This document shows positions 51,316 to 60,929 of a stretch of 64,000 nt of DNA, piece after piece. Each line of letters opens with the position of its first letter. Within the stretch, counting starts at the first letter, position 1. The translations under genes and the position numbers were made by a program. The notes beneath the pieces are model-generated. The model was not told where the DNA came from, did not search any database, and worked only from the letters and a program-made list of their open reading frames with translations. The DNA comes from Altibacter lentus (GTDB lineage Bacteria; Bacteroidota; Bacteroidia; Flavobacteriales; Flavobacteriaceae): positions 1,938,963-2,002,962 of the forward strand of contig NZ_KN050846.1 of assembly GCF_000746845.1 (NCBI RefSeq), written 5' to 3'.

Positions 51316-52182
51316 ATGGCAAAAAAAGAGCAACGCGCTAAAAAGATTAAAAAGAAGTTATTGCACAAGTACCGCTTAGTGGTGCTTAATGAGGATACTT
51401 TTGAAGAACGTTTCTCCTTCAAGCTAAATCGCTTAAACGTCTTTGTATTTAGCACGATCTTCGCGGTTTTCTTGATAACAGTCACTACGGTTATCATCGC
51501 TTTTACTCCCTTAAGAGAATACATTCCCGGTTATTCTTCTACTACTTTGAAGAAGCGAGCTACCGATCTAACCTTTAAAACAGACTCTCTGCAGCAGGTT
51601 ATCAATGTAAATGAACAATACCTTGCCTCAATACGAAAAGTGCTCACAGGAGACGTTAAAACGGTCGATTTTAATAAAGATTCTATTATCGAAGCAGCCA
51701 ACCAGGATTTTTCTAAAATAAAGCTCTCGGCTTCCCGAGAGGATTCTTTACTGCGGGAAAAAGTAATTCAAGAGGATAAATACAATCCCTTGATAACCGG
51801 AGCAGAAAAGCGATTTGCACTCTTCGCGCCTGCCAAAGGAGCTATTTCTGAAGGATATGACCCTAAGCAGAAGCATTTCGCAGTAGATATCGTTACTGTA
51901 AAGGACGCTCCCGTAAAAGCAACCGCAGACGGGACCGTGATCTTTGCCAGCTGGACTGCAGAAACGGGTTACGTGATTATTCTCGAGCATTCCAACAACT
52001 TGATTTCAGTTTATAAACACAATGCTTCTCTCAACAAAGAGCAGGGAGAACTTGTGAAAGCGGGGGAAGTGATTGCCATTGCAGGGAACACAGGAGAACT
52101 TTCTACTGGACCGCATCTTCATTTTGAACTATGGAGCGACGGTTATCCCATCAATCCCACTAATTTCATAGATTTTGATTAA
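51316..52182 (+). CDS. M23 family peptidoglycan endopeptidase
   Basis: A 288-residue protein. The start at 51316 (MAKKEQRAKKIKKKL) is chosen because the promoter lies between it and the next ATG upstream. A TM helix covers about 40-62 (VFVFSTIFAVFLITVTTVII in part), so it is an inner-membrane protein with a periplasmic C-terminus. A short coiled coil precedes the M23 (LytM) domain. Zinc-ligand motifs: HFAVDIV (H, D) and GPHLHFELW (HxH). It cleaves peptidoglycan cross-links or acts as an amidase activator. The GH3 gene follows after 6 nt. Confidence 0.9.
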   Translation: MAKKEQRAKKIKKKLLHKYRLVVLNEDTFEERFSFKLNRLNVFVFSTIFAVFLITVTTVIIAFTPLREYIPGYSSTTLKKRATDLTFKTDSLQQVINVNEQYLASIRKVLTGDVKTVDFNKDSIIEAANQDFSKIKLSASREDSLLREKVIQEDKYNPLITGAEKRFALFAPAKGAISEGYDPKQKHFAVDIVTVKDAPVKATADGTVIFASWTAETGYVIILEHSNNLISVYKHNASLNKEQGELVKAGEVIAIAGNTGELSTGPHLHFELWSDGYPINPTNFIDFD

Positions 52183-52188
52183 ACAATT

Positions 52189-53685
52189 ATGTCGTTAAAA
52201 TCCTTTGCTGCTAAATTGTTTGCGCGTAATGTGGTTCGTAGAATCCACAAATGGTCACATCGACCTATAGAGACCCAACAAAAGGTCTTTAAAGAACTAA
52301 TCGCCACCGCCAAGGATACTGCTTTTGGACGAGACCATGATTTTGCAAAGATCACAAGCTTTGAAAGTTTCGCAACGAAGGTGCCAATACGAGATTATGA
52401 AGATTTGACTCCCTATATCCATAGGGTGGTAAAAGGGGAGCCCGATATCCTGTGGCCGGGGAAACCACTTTACTTTGCTAAAACCTCCGGAACCACGAGC
52501 GGAGCCAAATACATTCCCCTCACCAAAGCTTCAATACCCAACCACATTGAGGCCGCACGAAATTCGATCTTATGCTATATCTATGAAACAGGCAATGCAC
52601 GTTTTGTGGACGGTAAAATGATCTTCCTTCAGGGAAGCCCAAAGCTAAAAGAAGAGAACGGAATAAAATTGGGAAGACTTTCGGGGATCGCTGCGCATTA
52701 TGTCCCCGGGTACCTGCAAAAAAACCGACTTCCCACCTTCGAGACCAATTGTATTGAAGATTGGGAGGACAAAGTAGATGCTATTGTTGCGGAAACAAAA
52801 GACGAGAACATGACAGTGATTAGCGGGATACCTTCATGGGTACAGATGTACTTTGAACGCCTTCAGCTAGCAACGAACAAGAAGGTAGGAGACCTCTTTG
52901 AAAACTTTCAGCTGTTCATCTATGGAGGGGTTAACTACGAGCCGTATCGGGCGAAGTTCGAAAAATTAATTGGACGGCGTGTGGACAGCATTGAGCTCTA
53001 TCCGGCCAGTGAAGGCTTCTTTGCCTTTCAGGATTCACAATCCCAGAAAGGAATGCTGCTACTGTTGGACTCGGGCATCTTTTACGAATTTGTTGAGGCT
53101 GAAAGGTTTTTTGATAACGATCCTCCGCGCCTTACGATCGGGGACGTAAAGACGGATGTCAATTATGTTATGATCGTGTCTAACAATGCCGGCTTGTGGG
53201 CCTACAACGTGGGTGACACAGTGCAATTCACCTCGCTGAAGCCTTATAGGGTCATTGTCTCCGGACGCATCAAGCATTTTATCTCGGCCTTTGGTGAGCA
53301 CGTGATAGGGAAAGAGGTTGAGGAGGCAATGAATGTAGCTATGGATCAATTTGGCTTTTCTATTTCTGAATTTACCGTAGCTCCGCAAACCACTCCCGAA
53401 ACAGGAGAATTACCGTACCATGAGTGGCTTATAGAATTTGAGGAACCGCCGAAAGAGCTTCAGAAGGTCGCAGCAGTCATAGATGCGTCGATGCAGGCGC
53501 AAAACAGCTATTACGAGGATTTGATTAATGGAGGTGTCCTTCAGCCATTAAAAATAACGGTTTTGTCTAAGGACAGTTTTACAAGATATATGAAATCACT
53601 AGGGAAATTGGGAGGTCAGAACAAAACTCCCCGATTGTCCAATGATCGAAAGATAGCCGACGAACTTGTAAAGATGCAAGGTTAA
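52189..53685 (+). CDS. GH3 auxin-responsive promoter family protein
   Basis: A 498-residue protein of the GH3 superfamily. The ATP/AMP-binding motif is AKTSGTTSGAKYIPLT (about residues 98-113). VNYEPYRAKFE, ELYPASEGFFAFQ and SGRIKHFISAFGEH are the later adenylation motifs. Plant members join amino acids to jasmonate or auxin; the bacterial role is unknown, but an acyl-adenylate ligase activity is the natural inference. It has no membrane or export signal. It lies 6 nt after the M23 gene and 23 nt before the DUF6909 gene, which has its own promoter element. Confidence 0.85.
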   Translation: MSLKSFAAKLFARNVVRRIHKWSHRPIETQQKVFKELIATAKDTAFGRDHDFAKITSFESFATKVPIRDYEDLTPYIHRVVKGEPDILWPGKPLYFAKTSGTTSGAKYIPLTKASIPNHIEAARNSILCYIYETGNARFVDGKMIFLQGSPKLKEENGIKLGRLSGIAAHYVPGYLQKNRLPTFETNCIEDWEDKVDAIVAETKDENMTVISGIPSWVQMYFERLQLATNKKVGDLFENFQLFIYGGVNYEPYRAKFEKLIGRRVDSIELYPASEGFFAFQDSQSQKGMLLLLDSGIFYEFVEAERFFDNDPPRLTIGDVKTDVNYVMIVSNNAGLWAYNVGDTVQFTSLKPYRVIVSGRIKHFISAFGEHVIGKEVEEAMNVAMDQFGFSISEFTVAPQTTPETGELPYHEWLIEFEEPPKELQKVAAVIDASMQAQNSYYEDLINGGVLQPLKITVLSKDSFTRYMKSLGKLGGQNKTPRLSNDRKIADELVKMQG

Positions 53686-53693
53686 AATTAGTT

Positions 53694-53701
53694 TATATTT
53701 G
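53694..53701 (+). promoter_or_regulatory. Putative -7 promoter element for the DUF6909 gene
   Basis: TATATTTG matches TAnnTTTG, 7 nt before the ATG at 53709, implying a near-leaderless mRNA. Confidence 0.5.
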
Positions 53702-53708
53702 CAGCAGC

Positions 53709-55382
53709 ATGAAATCTCTCAATACCCATACTAGAACAAGAGCCCAAGAGAGTTCCGGGGCTATAGAGCGCATGTACATTACCATGCGGCACCTTTTTAA
53801 TCGGGGGTATTATAAACCCATGGGAGTTTCCGGAGAAACCTTGCGCGAAGCACTGCTTATCCTTCGACCTGAGATCTATGGCTCTATTGCCGAAGAGAAA
53901 ATAGAACTTCAGGGATTGTTGTATGTCATGGACCGCCTGCCCTACGGTATAGAAGAATGCCGATTCGTGAATCTTACAAGCGATGAAGGATATAAGAAGT
54001 CACATTTTAAGGCGATTATTCCTGCAAAACGACGCCGAAATTGCTACCGCATCGATGAAGAGCAGATGAATATAGAGATCACACGAGGACGTTCTGAGAT
54101 ATATGATATTCTCACACACCTTACATTTCTCTATATCGAGTCCCACAAGATCATGAAGCAGGTACTTATCAATGATAAGGGTGATGTGATACGGGATTGG
54201 AAGAAACTTGAAGAAGCCATTTTAAAGAAAGGGGAGTTAAGTCAGAACGACAAAGAGATTGCTCTCACGCACACCGCAAACTTTCTAGGCAGGACGTTTG
54301 AAGAAGTGAACGATATCTACCCCAAATTTGCATGTAGTGAAGATGAAAACAGGTTTTTAAGTATTATCTATTATTTAGGGAAATTTGCTATTGAAGAAGT
54401 TATTGACGACAATAAAAGAATCATAACGTTCAGTCCTGTGCTTCGGGAGCGTCTGGGCCATCATATCCACGGCGAACGTTGGGCTTTGGATATTAAGCGA
54501 ACACTCGATGAGAAAGGGTTACTCGCACGACCACTTCACATCATTAGTGCAAATATGCACAGTGTTATGAACAGTCTGTATGCACCCATAGCCTTGGCTT
54601 CAGAATTCAAGAAAAAGCAACCTTTGGAGATATTTGAATCTCTAAGTAAGAGCACCAATGTCAAATTACGTGAAAAAGTAACCAAGACTGCGTTGCAGAA
54701 CGGGATGACCTTTATTGAAGATACCAGCGGGACAAACATTGATGTCCAGATTGTCGATACCTCGAAATTGCCTGGAAACACTAATGCTTCCGCAGATTCT
54801 CAACCTGTAATTATTGTGATGGATTATGCATTTGGAGAACAGGCCTATGAAAGTATGGATGAACTGTTAAAACCTTACGAAAAGAATAAAACACGCTATT
54901 TTCTTAATGTAGCCTCTATTTCGATTATGGGAAAAGCGGGTATCTTGGAAGGCGGGAAAGGTGACATTATGATCCCATCCGCTCACGTCTTTGAAGGCAC
55001 AGCGGACAATTATCCGTTTAAAAACAAGTTAAAGAAGTCTATGTTCGAAGACGATGACGTACATGTATGTACAGGAGCCATGATCACCGTACTGGGGACC
55101 TCCCTTCAGAACAGAGATATTTTAAAGTTCTTCCATAACTCCACCTGGAATGTCATTGGACTTGAAATGGAAGGAGCACACTATCATAAAGCGATACAGG
55201 CCGCCTCTAAGATACGAAGCAGCATAAACTCCAATGTTGCTGTGCGCTATGCGTATTACGCTTCCGATAATCCTTTGGAAACAGGGAGTACCCTTGCTTC
55301 AGGGGGTCTGGGAACTACAGGAGTGAAGCCTACATATTTAATAACCGACAAAATATTAAAACAAATTTTAAGTAAAAACTAA
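53709..55382 (+). CDS. DUF6909 family protein with nucleoside-phosphorylase-like C-terminal half
   Basis: A 557-residue protein. The N-terminus, TRAQESSGAIERMYI followed by MRHLFNRGYYKPMG, and DILTHLTFLYIESHKI are the hallmarks of the family that I associate with DUF6909. The C-terminal third has features like those of purine nucleoside phosphorylases and nucleosidases: GDIMIPSAH (G418, D419), GLEMEGA (E486, M487, E488) and ASDNP (S519, D520), in the order of the family's ribose- and base-binding sites. It may be a nucleosidase or phosphorylase on an unknown nucleoside. The Wzz-like gene follows after 5 nt. The domain match was seen by eye only. Confidence 0.7.
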   Translation: MKSLNTHTRTRAQESSGAIERMYITMRHLFNRGYYKPMGVSGETLREALLILRPEIYGSIAEEKIELQGLLYVMDRLPYGIEECRFVNLTSDEGYKKSHFKAIIPAKRRRNCYRIDEEQMNIEITRGRSEIYDILTHLTFLYIESHKIMKQVLINDKGDVIRDWKKLEEAILKKGELSQNDKEIALTHTANFLGRTFEEVNDIYPKFACSEDENRFLSIIYYLGKFAIEEVIDDNKRIITFSPVLRERLGHHIHGERWALDIKRTLDEKGLLARPLHIISANMHSVMNSLYAPIALASEFKKKQPLEIFESLSKSTNVKLREKVTKTALQNGMTFIEDTSGTNIDVQIVDTSKLPGNTNASADSQPVIIVMDYAFGEQAYESMDELLKPYEKNKTRYFLNVASISIMGKAGILEGGKGDIMIPSAHVFEGTADNYPFKNKLKKSMFEDDDVHVCTGAMITVLGTSLQNRDILKFFHNSTWNVIGLEMEGAHYHKAIQAASKIRSSINSNVAVRYAYYASDNPLETGSTLASGGLGTTGVKPTYLITDKILKQILSKN

Positions 55383-55387
55383 TCACT

Positions 55388-56395
55388 ATGAATAACGAGA
55401 ATTACAAGTCTGAAGAATTGGATTTAAAGGCGGTATTAGAATTTATTTCCAATACATTTAAAAAGAGCTTGGTCTTATTGTTCCGGGCATTTCAGTTTGT
55501 TTTGAAATTTTGGATCGTGGTTGTGGTGTTGATCATAATTGGCGCAGCCTGGGGATTTTATTCCGATGCCAACAAACGCAGTTATAAAGAATCGACACTG
55601 CTTGTTCAAATCAATAACGACAACGTAAATTACGCTTATAATGCGCTGGAAAAATTAGATAGAAAGATTAAAGATAAGGACTCTCTGTTTCTACAAGCGC
55701 ATGGCTTTGATAAAGGACGGAACGAGTTGATCGCTGTGGTATCAACACCAGTTGTAAATATTAATAACTTGATAGACAAATACGACGAGGTAAATAACAG
55801 AAGTCTTGATGTGTTTGTAGATGTGGTTCCTTTTGAAGAGGAAGAAGAAAAAATGCTGGAGTCGCAGGCATTTCTTGAAGAATACAAATACCACCGCATT
55901 GAAATAATCGCAGGTCCTGCTGCCACTCCGGATGTGGTGGATAAGCTCATAGCCTATATAAATGCAAATAAACTTGTTGCCGAAATGGGAGCAATCTATT
56001 TTGAAAACGTAAAGGATAGGATCGTAGCCAATCAACGTACGTTATCTCAAATAGATGCGGTTATTGAAAGCTTTGCAAAGGATCGCCCAAGCATTACAGG
56101 TCTTCCGGCGCAGTTTGTCGTTGAAAAGAATATGGAGATTGATAAGCTTTTTGATAAAAAGCTGGAACTGCAAACAGAAACGGAAATGCTCGAATCAGAA
56201 CTCTTAAAAAGTACAGATTCTGTAGTGCTTTTAAGCAATGCAGATCTTGTGAAGGTTCGCGCATTCACCGATGGAAGATTAAAATTCCTTTATCCTTTTT
56301 TCTTGGTTTCCTTGTTTCTTTTAGCAGCATTTATTCGATACCTCTATATTCAGGTAAAGGGAATAGCCGAAACCAACGAAGCCGAAAAACAATAA
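55388..56395 (+). CDS. Wzz-like polysaccharide chain-length or co-polymerase type membrane protein
   Basis: A 335-residue protein with two TM helices (about 42-60 and 296-316) and a large periplasmic helical domain between them. The cytoplasmic N-terminus is acidic. The N-terminal FWIVVVVLIIIGAAWGFYSD followed by a beta-strand-like region (STLLVQINN), then long helices, fits the Wzz/PCP layout. There is no BY-kinase domain. It may control chain length of the polysaccharide built by the downstream sugar genes. It is placed directly upstream of rfbB. No clear family hit can be claimed. Confidence 0.6.
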   Translation: MNNENYKSEELDLKAVLEFISNTFKKSLVLLFRAFQFVLKFWIVVVVLIIIGAAWGFYSDANKRSYKESTLLVQINNDNVNYAYNALEKLDRKIKDKDSLFLQAHGFDKGRNELIAVVSTPVVNINNLIDKYDEVNNRSLDVFVDVVPFEEEEEKMLESQAFLEEYKYHRIEIIAGPAATPDVVDKLIAYINANKLVAEMGAIYFENVKDRIVANQRTLSQIDAVIESFAKDRPSITGLPAQFVVEKNMEIDKLFDKKLELQTETEMLESELLKSTDSVVLLSNADLVKVRAFTDGRLKFLYPFFLVSLFLLAAFIRYLYIQVKGIAETNEAEKQ

Positions 56396-56449
56396 AAATC
56401 TGCGTTCAAAAATGTTAAATATCCATTTAGGCGCAACTAAAAATTAATT

Positions 56450-57466
56450 TTGAATAACAACAAAGTCTTACTTACAGGGGGTGCGGGCTTCATTGGCTCA
56501 AATTACGTTCACTATGCGCTTCAAAACACAAATGACTCTGTTTTTGTGTTGGATAAGCTCACTTACGCTGGGGATTTGAAAAATTTGGAGGACATTGCCG
56601 CTCATTCTAAATATCATTTTATTAAGGGGGACATTTGTGAGGCTCCTTTGGTGGAATCATTATTCGAAGAACATCAATTCTCCAAAGTCATCCATTTTGC
56701 TGCAGAATCTCATGTCGATAACTCCATCACGGGGCCCGGCACTTTTGTTCAAACAAATATTGTGGGGACATTTACATTACTGCAAGCCGCCTATAAGACC
56801 TGGATGGAAGCACCCAATACAGTAAAGAACGATTTCGAACATGCACGTTTTTTGCACATCTCTACCGATGAAGTCTACGGAACACTAGGTAAGACAGGAG
56901 AGTTCACCGAAAAAACACCTTACGCACCCAACAGTCCGTACAGTGCTTCAAAAGCTTCATCCGATTTTTTAGTGCGCAGCTATTTCCACACCTATGGGCT
57001 TCCCGTTGTGACTACCAATTGCTCCAATAACTACGGTCCCCACCAACACAAGGAGAAGTTGATCCCTACTATTATTCGCAAGGCCCTGGCTGGAGAGCCT
57101 ATCCCCATTTACGGCGATGGCAAGAATGTGCGGGATTGGTTGTATGTAAAGGACCACTGCACCGGTATCCATCTTGCGTTAGAAAAAGGACGTTTGGGCG
57201 AAACTTATAATATTGGTGGTAAAAATGAACGTGAAAACCTCTACATTGCTCACACCATTTGCGACCTGCTGGATCGGTTAAAACCAAAAGAAAGTCCGTA
57301 TAAAGAACAGATTAGCTTTGTAAGTGACCGTCCGGGTCATGATTTTCGCTATGCGATCGATGCTACAAAGATTGAAAACGAGTTAGGCTGGCAGGCGAAA
57401 GAGAATTTTGAAAGCGGTATTGAAAAGACAGTACAATGGTACCTAAAAAACACAGATAGATTATGA
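56450..57466 (+). CDS. rfbB: dTDP-glucose 4,6-dehydratase
   Basis: A 338-residue short-chain dehydrogenase. N-terminal GGAGFIGS is the NAD motif. [10 protein letters not shown] and YSASKASS (the YxxxK catalytic pair) are the RmlB active site. It makes dTDP-4-keto-6-deoxyglucose from dTDP-glucose. The start is a TTG (56450-56452); no ATG is in a better position. That TTG coincides with the end of a TAATTTTG -7-like sequence (56445-56452). It overlaps rfbA by 4 nt (ATGA), beginning the order B-A-C-D of the rhamnose genes. Confidence 0.94.
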   Translation: MNNNKVLLTGGAGFIGSNYVHYALQNTNDSVFVLDKLTYAGDLKNLEDIAAHSKYHFIKGDICEAPLVESLFEEHQFSKVIHFAAESHVDNSITGPGTFVQTNIVGTFTLLQAAYKTWMEAPNTVKNDFEHARFLHISTDEVYGTLGKTGEFTEKTPYAPNSPYSASKASSDFLVRSYFHTYGLPVVTTNCSNNYGPHQHKEKLIPTIIRKALAGEPIPIYGDGKNVRDWLYVKDHCTGIHLALEKGRLGETYNIGGKNERENLYIAHTICDLLDRLKPKESPYKEQISFVSDRPGHDFRYAIDATKIENELGWQAKENFESGIEKTVQWYLKNTDRL

Positions 57467-58317
57467 AGGGAATTATCCTAGCCGGTGGCTCCGGAACCCG
57501 CTTACACCCCATCACCCTTGCCGTGAGCAAGCAATTAATGCCTGTATACGACAAACCCATGATCTACTACCCACTATCAACACTTATGTATGCCGGTATC
57601 CACGAAATTCTTATCATCTCTACACCGGAAGACCTTCCCTTATTTAAAAAACTGCTTGGTGACGGCAGCAAATTTGGTTGTACATTCAGCTATGCCGAGC
57701 AGCCACAACCTAATGGGCTGGCAGAAGCTTTTATTATTGGAAAGGATTTTATAGGGAAAGACAAGGTAGCTCTAATTCTAGGAGATAATATCTTTTACGG
57801 GTCGGGCCTAAAAGAACTCCTTCAGGCAAATAATGATCCCGATGGCGGGATCATCTATGCCTATCATGTGCACGATCCGGAACGTTATGGCGTTGTGGCC
57901 TTCGACAGTAACGGAAAAGCGTTGTCGATAGAGGAAAAACCCAAACAACCTAAATCAAATTATGCCGTACCCGGCATCTATTTCTACGACAATAGTGTCA
58001 TCGAGATCGCAGAGAACATCAAACCCAGCGCACGGGGCGAACTCGAGATCACCGATGTGAACAACGCTTATTTAAGAAGCGGGAAATTGCGTGTGAGTAT
58101 TTTGGATAAAGGTACTGCCTGGCTGGATACGGGAACATTCGAATCTCTCATGCAGGCAGCACAATTTGTTGAGGTGATCGAAGAACGGCAAGGACTTAAA
58201 ATTGGAGCCATTGAAGAGGCTGCTTACGAAATGGGCTTTATTTCTAAAGTACAACTCATCGAATTGGCCAAACCCTTGTTAAAAAGCGGCTACGGCAAAC
58301 ATTTAATGCAATTGTAA
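57463..58317 (+). CDS. rfbA: Glucose-1-phosphate thymidylyltransferase
   Basis: A 284-residue nucleotidyltransferase. The N-terminal GGSGTRLHP is the RmlA nucleotide motif; later [11 protein letters not shown] carries the sugar-nucleotide lysine, and [12 protein letters not shown] is typical. It makes dTDP-glucose from glucose 1-phosphate and dTTP, the first step of dTDP-L-rhamnose synthesis. The start overlaps the rfbB stop in ATGA. The stop is followed after 6 nt by rfbC. Confidence 0.95.
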   Translation: MKGIILAGGSGTRLHPITLAVSKQLMPVYDKPMIYYPLSTLMYAGIHEILIISTPEDLPLFKKLLGDGSKFGCTFSYAEQPQPNGLAEAFIIGKDFIGKDKVALILGDNIFYGSGLKELLQANNDPDGGIIYAYHVHDPERYGVVAFDSNGKALSIEEKPKQPKSNYAVPGIYFYDNSVIEIAENIKPSARGELEITDVNNAYLRSGKLRVSILDKGTAWLDTGTFESLMQAAQFVEVIEERQGLKIGAIEEAAYEMGFISKVQLIELAKPLLKSGYGKHLMQL

Positions 58318-58323
58318 TACGAT

Positions 58324-58869
58324 TTGGAACTGAAACACACACCTTTGCAAGACTGTTTTATACTCATTCCGCCTGTTTTTAAGGACGAAAGGGGGCAGTT
58401 TGTAGAAACATACAATCAACAGACGTTTAAAGACATCACGGGTCTTACGATTAATTTCGTACAGGACAATCAGTCTACCTCAAAATACGGGGTACTGCGC
58501 GGGCTTCACTTTCAGGTGGGGAATGGTGCGCAGGCAAAATTGGTGCGGGTGTTACAAGGGAAAGTATTGGATATCGTGGTGGACCTTCGGAAGGAATCTA
58601 AAACCTTCGGAAAGCATTTTTCAATGATCTTAAATGCTTCGGAAGGAAAACAGTTGTTCGTCCCAAAAGGTTTCGCTCACGGTTTTGTAACACTTTCTGA
58701 AACTTCGGTGTTTGCATACAAGTGCGATAATTATTACGATAAGGCTTCCGAAGGAGGTATCATCTATAATGACGCAACCTTATCGCTGGATTGGCATCTT
58801 CCCAAGGAAGATTTGATCATTTCAGAAAAAGACCTGCAACTTCCTACCTTCAAGGAGGTGATTCGATGA
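58324..58869 (+). CDS. rfbC: dTDP-4-dehydrorhamnose 3,5-epimerase
   Basis: A 181-residue cupin. Active-site histidine in LRGLHFQ, and KGFAHGF with its His; the family tyrosine is in the AYKCDNYYDK region. It epimerises C3 and C5 of dTDP-4-keto-6-deoxyglucose. The start is a TTG (58324), 6 nt after the rfbA stop; the residues that follow (MELKHTPLQD with Met from TTG) align with RmlC proteins. Its end overlaps rfbD by 4 nt (ATGA). Confidence 0.93.
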   Translation: MELKHTPLQDCFILIPPVFKDERGQFVETYNQQTFKDITGLTINFVQDNQSTSKYGVLRGLHFQVGNGAQAKLVRVLQGKVLDIVVDLRKESKTFGKHFSMILNASEGKQLFVPKGFAHGFVTLSETSVFAYKCDNYYDKASEGGIIYNDATLSLDWHLPKEDLIISEKDLQLPTFKEVIR

Positions 58870-59726
58870 AAAAAGTACTGGTAACAGGAGCAAACGGACA
58901 ATTAGGACGCTGTATCGCAGATGCGGCACACCGGTTTCCCGAACTTGAACTTTACTTGGCGACCAGAGATGAACTTGATATTGATGACCCGGAAGCGGTT
59001 TTAGCATTTTTAGAGACCCATAGTTTCGACCTAGTGATCAATACCGCGGCCTATACCGCCGTCGATCAAGCAGAGGAAGACCCTGAAGCGGCATACCGCA
59101 CTAATCATATTGCGGTGGGACATCTGGCTGCTATCTGTAAGGAACAGAACATGGCTTTGATGCATTTTTCTACAGACTATGTTTTTGATGGTAGTAAAGG
59201 GACACCCTATACCGAAACAGACCCTACAAATCCAATCAATGTGTACGGAGCTTCAAAACGCAAAGGAGAAGTTGCCATCACGGCATCGGGAGCCGATGCT
59301 TATATCTTTAGAACATCCTGGCTGTATTCGCAATACGGTAAGAATTTCTATACCACGATGTTGCGGTTGGCGAATGAACAAAAGGCCCTTACCATTACAA
59401 TCGGCGAGCGCGGGACGCCTACCAATGCAAATGTTCTTGCGGAGGTGAGCCTGCAAATTATAACAGATGCAGTGCTGCCGTTTGGGTGTTATCACTTGAG
59501 CAATGAAGGAGAAGCTACCTGGTTTGATTTTGCCGAAATGATTTTTGAAGAATACCCAGAAAGCGATGTTCACTTACAGCGTACGGATCACTTTACAACA
59601 AAGGCCCGTCGACCGGTGTATAGTGTATTGAGCAAGGAAAAGATAAAAGCCATTGGAAATATAATACTTCCACATTGGAAAGTGAGTTTGAAAAAGCTCA
59701 TTGCAGATCAGCAAAGGGCTAACTAA
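58866..59726 (+). CDS. rfbD: dTDP-4-dehydrorhamnose reductase
   Basis: A 286-residue SDR protein. The ATG at 58866 gives MKKVLVTGANGQLG, with the NAD(P) motif GANGQLG; upstream in-frame starts would run into rfbC and are rejected. The YxxxK pair is in VYGASKRKGE, and FDGSKGTPY is the RmlD signature. It makes dTDP-L-rhamnose. A hairpin with T-run lies after the stop at 59754-59780, so the rml unit may end here. Confidence 0.94.
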   Translation: MKKVLVTGANGQLGRCIADAAHRFPELELYLATRDELDIDDPEAVLAFLETHSFDLVINTAAYTAVDQAEEDPEAAYRTNHIAVGHLAAICKEQNMALMHFSTDYVFDGSKGTPYTETDPTNPINVYGASKRKGEVAITASGADAYIFRTSWLYSQYGKNFYTTMLRLANEQKALTITIGERGTPTNANVLAEVSLQIITDAVLPFGCYHLSNEGEATWFDFAEMIFEEYPESDVHLQRTDHFTTKARRPVYSVLSKEKIKAIGNIILPHWKVSLKKLIADQQRAN

Positions 59727-59740
59727 CACAATAATTATTG

Positions 59741-59748
59741 TAATTTTG
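59741..59748 (+). promoter_or_regulatory. Putative -7 promoter element for gmd
   Basis: TAATTTTG matches TAnnTTTG. It lies 57 nt before the gmd TTG start and just upstream of the hairpin at 59754, so a transcript from it would begin with that hairpin. Confidence 0.45.
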
Positions 59749-59753
59749 TGCAG

Positions 59754-59780
59754 GAATGCCTATAAGGCATTCATTTTTTA
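59754..59780 (+). terminator. Hairpin with T-run between rfbD and gmd
   Basis: GAATGCC and GGCATTC form a perfect 7-bp stem with a TATAA loop, followed by ATTTTTTAA. It may terminate rfbD transcription, attenuate gmd, or be a 5' hairpin of the gmd mRNA. Confidence 0.6.
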
Positions 59781-59804
59781 ACAACCGATAGAAAAAGTAA
59801 GATT

Positions 59805-60923
59805 TTGAGCAAGAAAGTAGCGTTAATTACAGGGGTAACCGGTCAAGATGGGGCTTATTTAAGCGAATTCCTATTAAAGAAGGACTATATTGTACATGGG
59901 ATCAAGAGGCGATCTTCGCTTTTTAATACAGACAGGATCGATCATCTTTATCAAGATCCGCACATTGAGAACCAAAACTTCTTTTTACACTACGGGGATC
60001 TTACCGATAGTACCAACCTAATCCGAATCATACAAGAAGTACAGCCGGACGAGATCTATAATCTTGCGGCAATGAGTCACGTGCAGGTTTCTTTTGAGAT
60101 GCCGGAATACACGGCCAATACCGATGCGTTGGGATCATTGAGAATACTGGAAGCCATACGAATACTAGGCTTAGAGAAGAAGACAAAAATTTATCAAGCC
60201 TCTACATCCGAATTATACGGAAAGGTACAGGAAGTACCACAAACCGAAACGACTCCTTTCTACCCAAGAAGTCCCTATGCCGTCGCCAAACTGTATGCTT
60301 ACTGGGCAACAATAAATTACAGGGAAGCCTATAATATGTTTGCCTGTAACGGGATCTTGTTCAACCACGAATCTCCCATTCGGGGAGAAACCTTCGTTAC
60401 GCGAAAGATTACGCGCGCCACATCACGTATTGCTTTAGGTCTTCAGGATAAGATGTATTTAGGAAATCTCGACGCGAAAAGAGATTGGGGACACGCAAAG
60501 GACTATGTAAAGATGATGTGGATGATCCTGCAGGCCGATGAAGCCGAAGACTGGGTGATCGCTACCGGAAAGACCACGGCCGTACGGGATTTTGTTAGAA
60601 TGGCCTTTCAGCACATAGGCGTGGAGCTTGAGTTCACCGGGGAAGGCGTGGAAGAAAAAGGAATTGTAAAAAAATGTAACGATCCTGCATACACACTTGA
60701 GATAGGGAAGGAAGTAGTTGCTGTTGATGAAAAGTACTTCAGACCCACCGAAGTGGATCTTTTAATAGGGGATGCAACCAAGGCGTACAAAAAACTGGGC
60801 TGGAAACCGCAATATGAACTTCAGGGCTTGGTCGACGAGATGATGGCCGGGGACCTTAAATTGATGCGAAAAGAAAGTTATTTAAAAGATGGCGGCTATA
60901 AGATCATGAACTATTTCGAATAG
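59805..60923 (+). CDS. gmd: GDP-mannose 4,6-dehydratase
   Basis: A 372-residue SDR. The NADP motif is [19 protein letters not shown] and [11 protein letters not shown] (YxxxK) form the active site, with [10 protein letters not shown] typical of GMD. It makes GDP-4-keto-6-deoxymannose. The start is a TTG (59805) giving [14 protein letters not shown]; there is no better ATG upstream. It is followed after 6 nt by fcl, which acts next in the same pathway. Confidence 0.94.
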   Translation: MSKKVALITGVTGQDGAYLSEFLLKKDYIVHGIKRRSSLFNTDRIDHLYQDPHIENQNFFLHYGDLTDSTNLIRIIQEVQPDEIYNLAAMSHVQVSFEMPEYTANTDALGSLRILEAIRILGLEKKTKIYQASTSELYGKVQEVPQTETTPFYPRSPYAVAKLYAYWATINYREAYNMFACNGILFNHESPIRGETFVTRKITRATSRIALGLQDKMYLGNLDAKRDWGHAKDYVKMMWMILQADEAEDWVIATGKTTAVRDFVRMAFQHIGVELEFTGEGVEEKGIVKKCNDPAYTLEIGKEVVAVDEKYFRPTEVDLLIGDATKAYKKLGWKPQYELQGLVDEMMAGDLKLMRKESYLKDGGYKIMNYFE

Positions 60924-60929
60924 AAGCCT

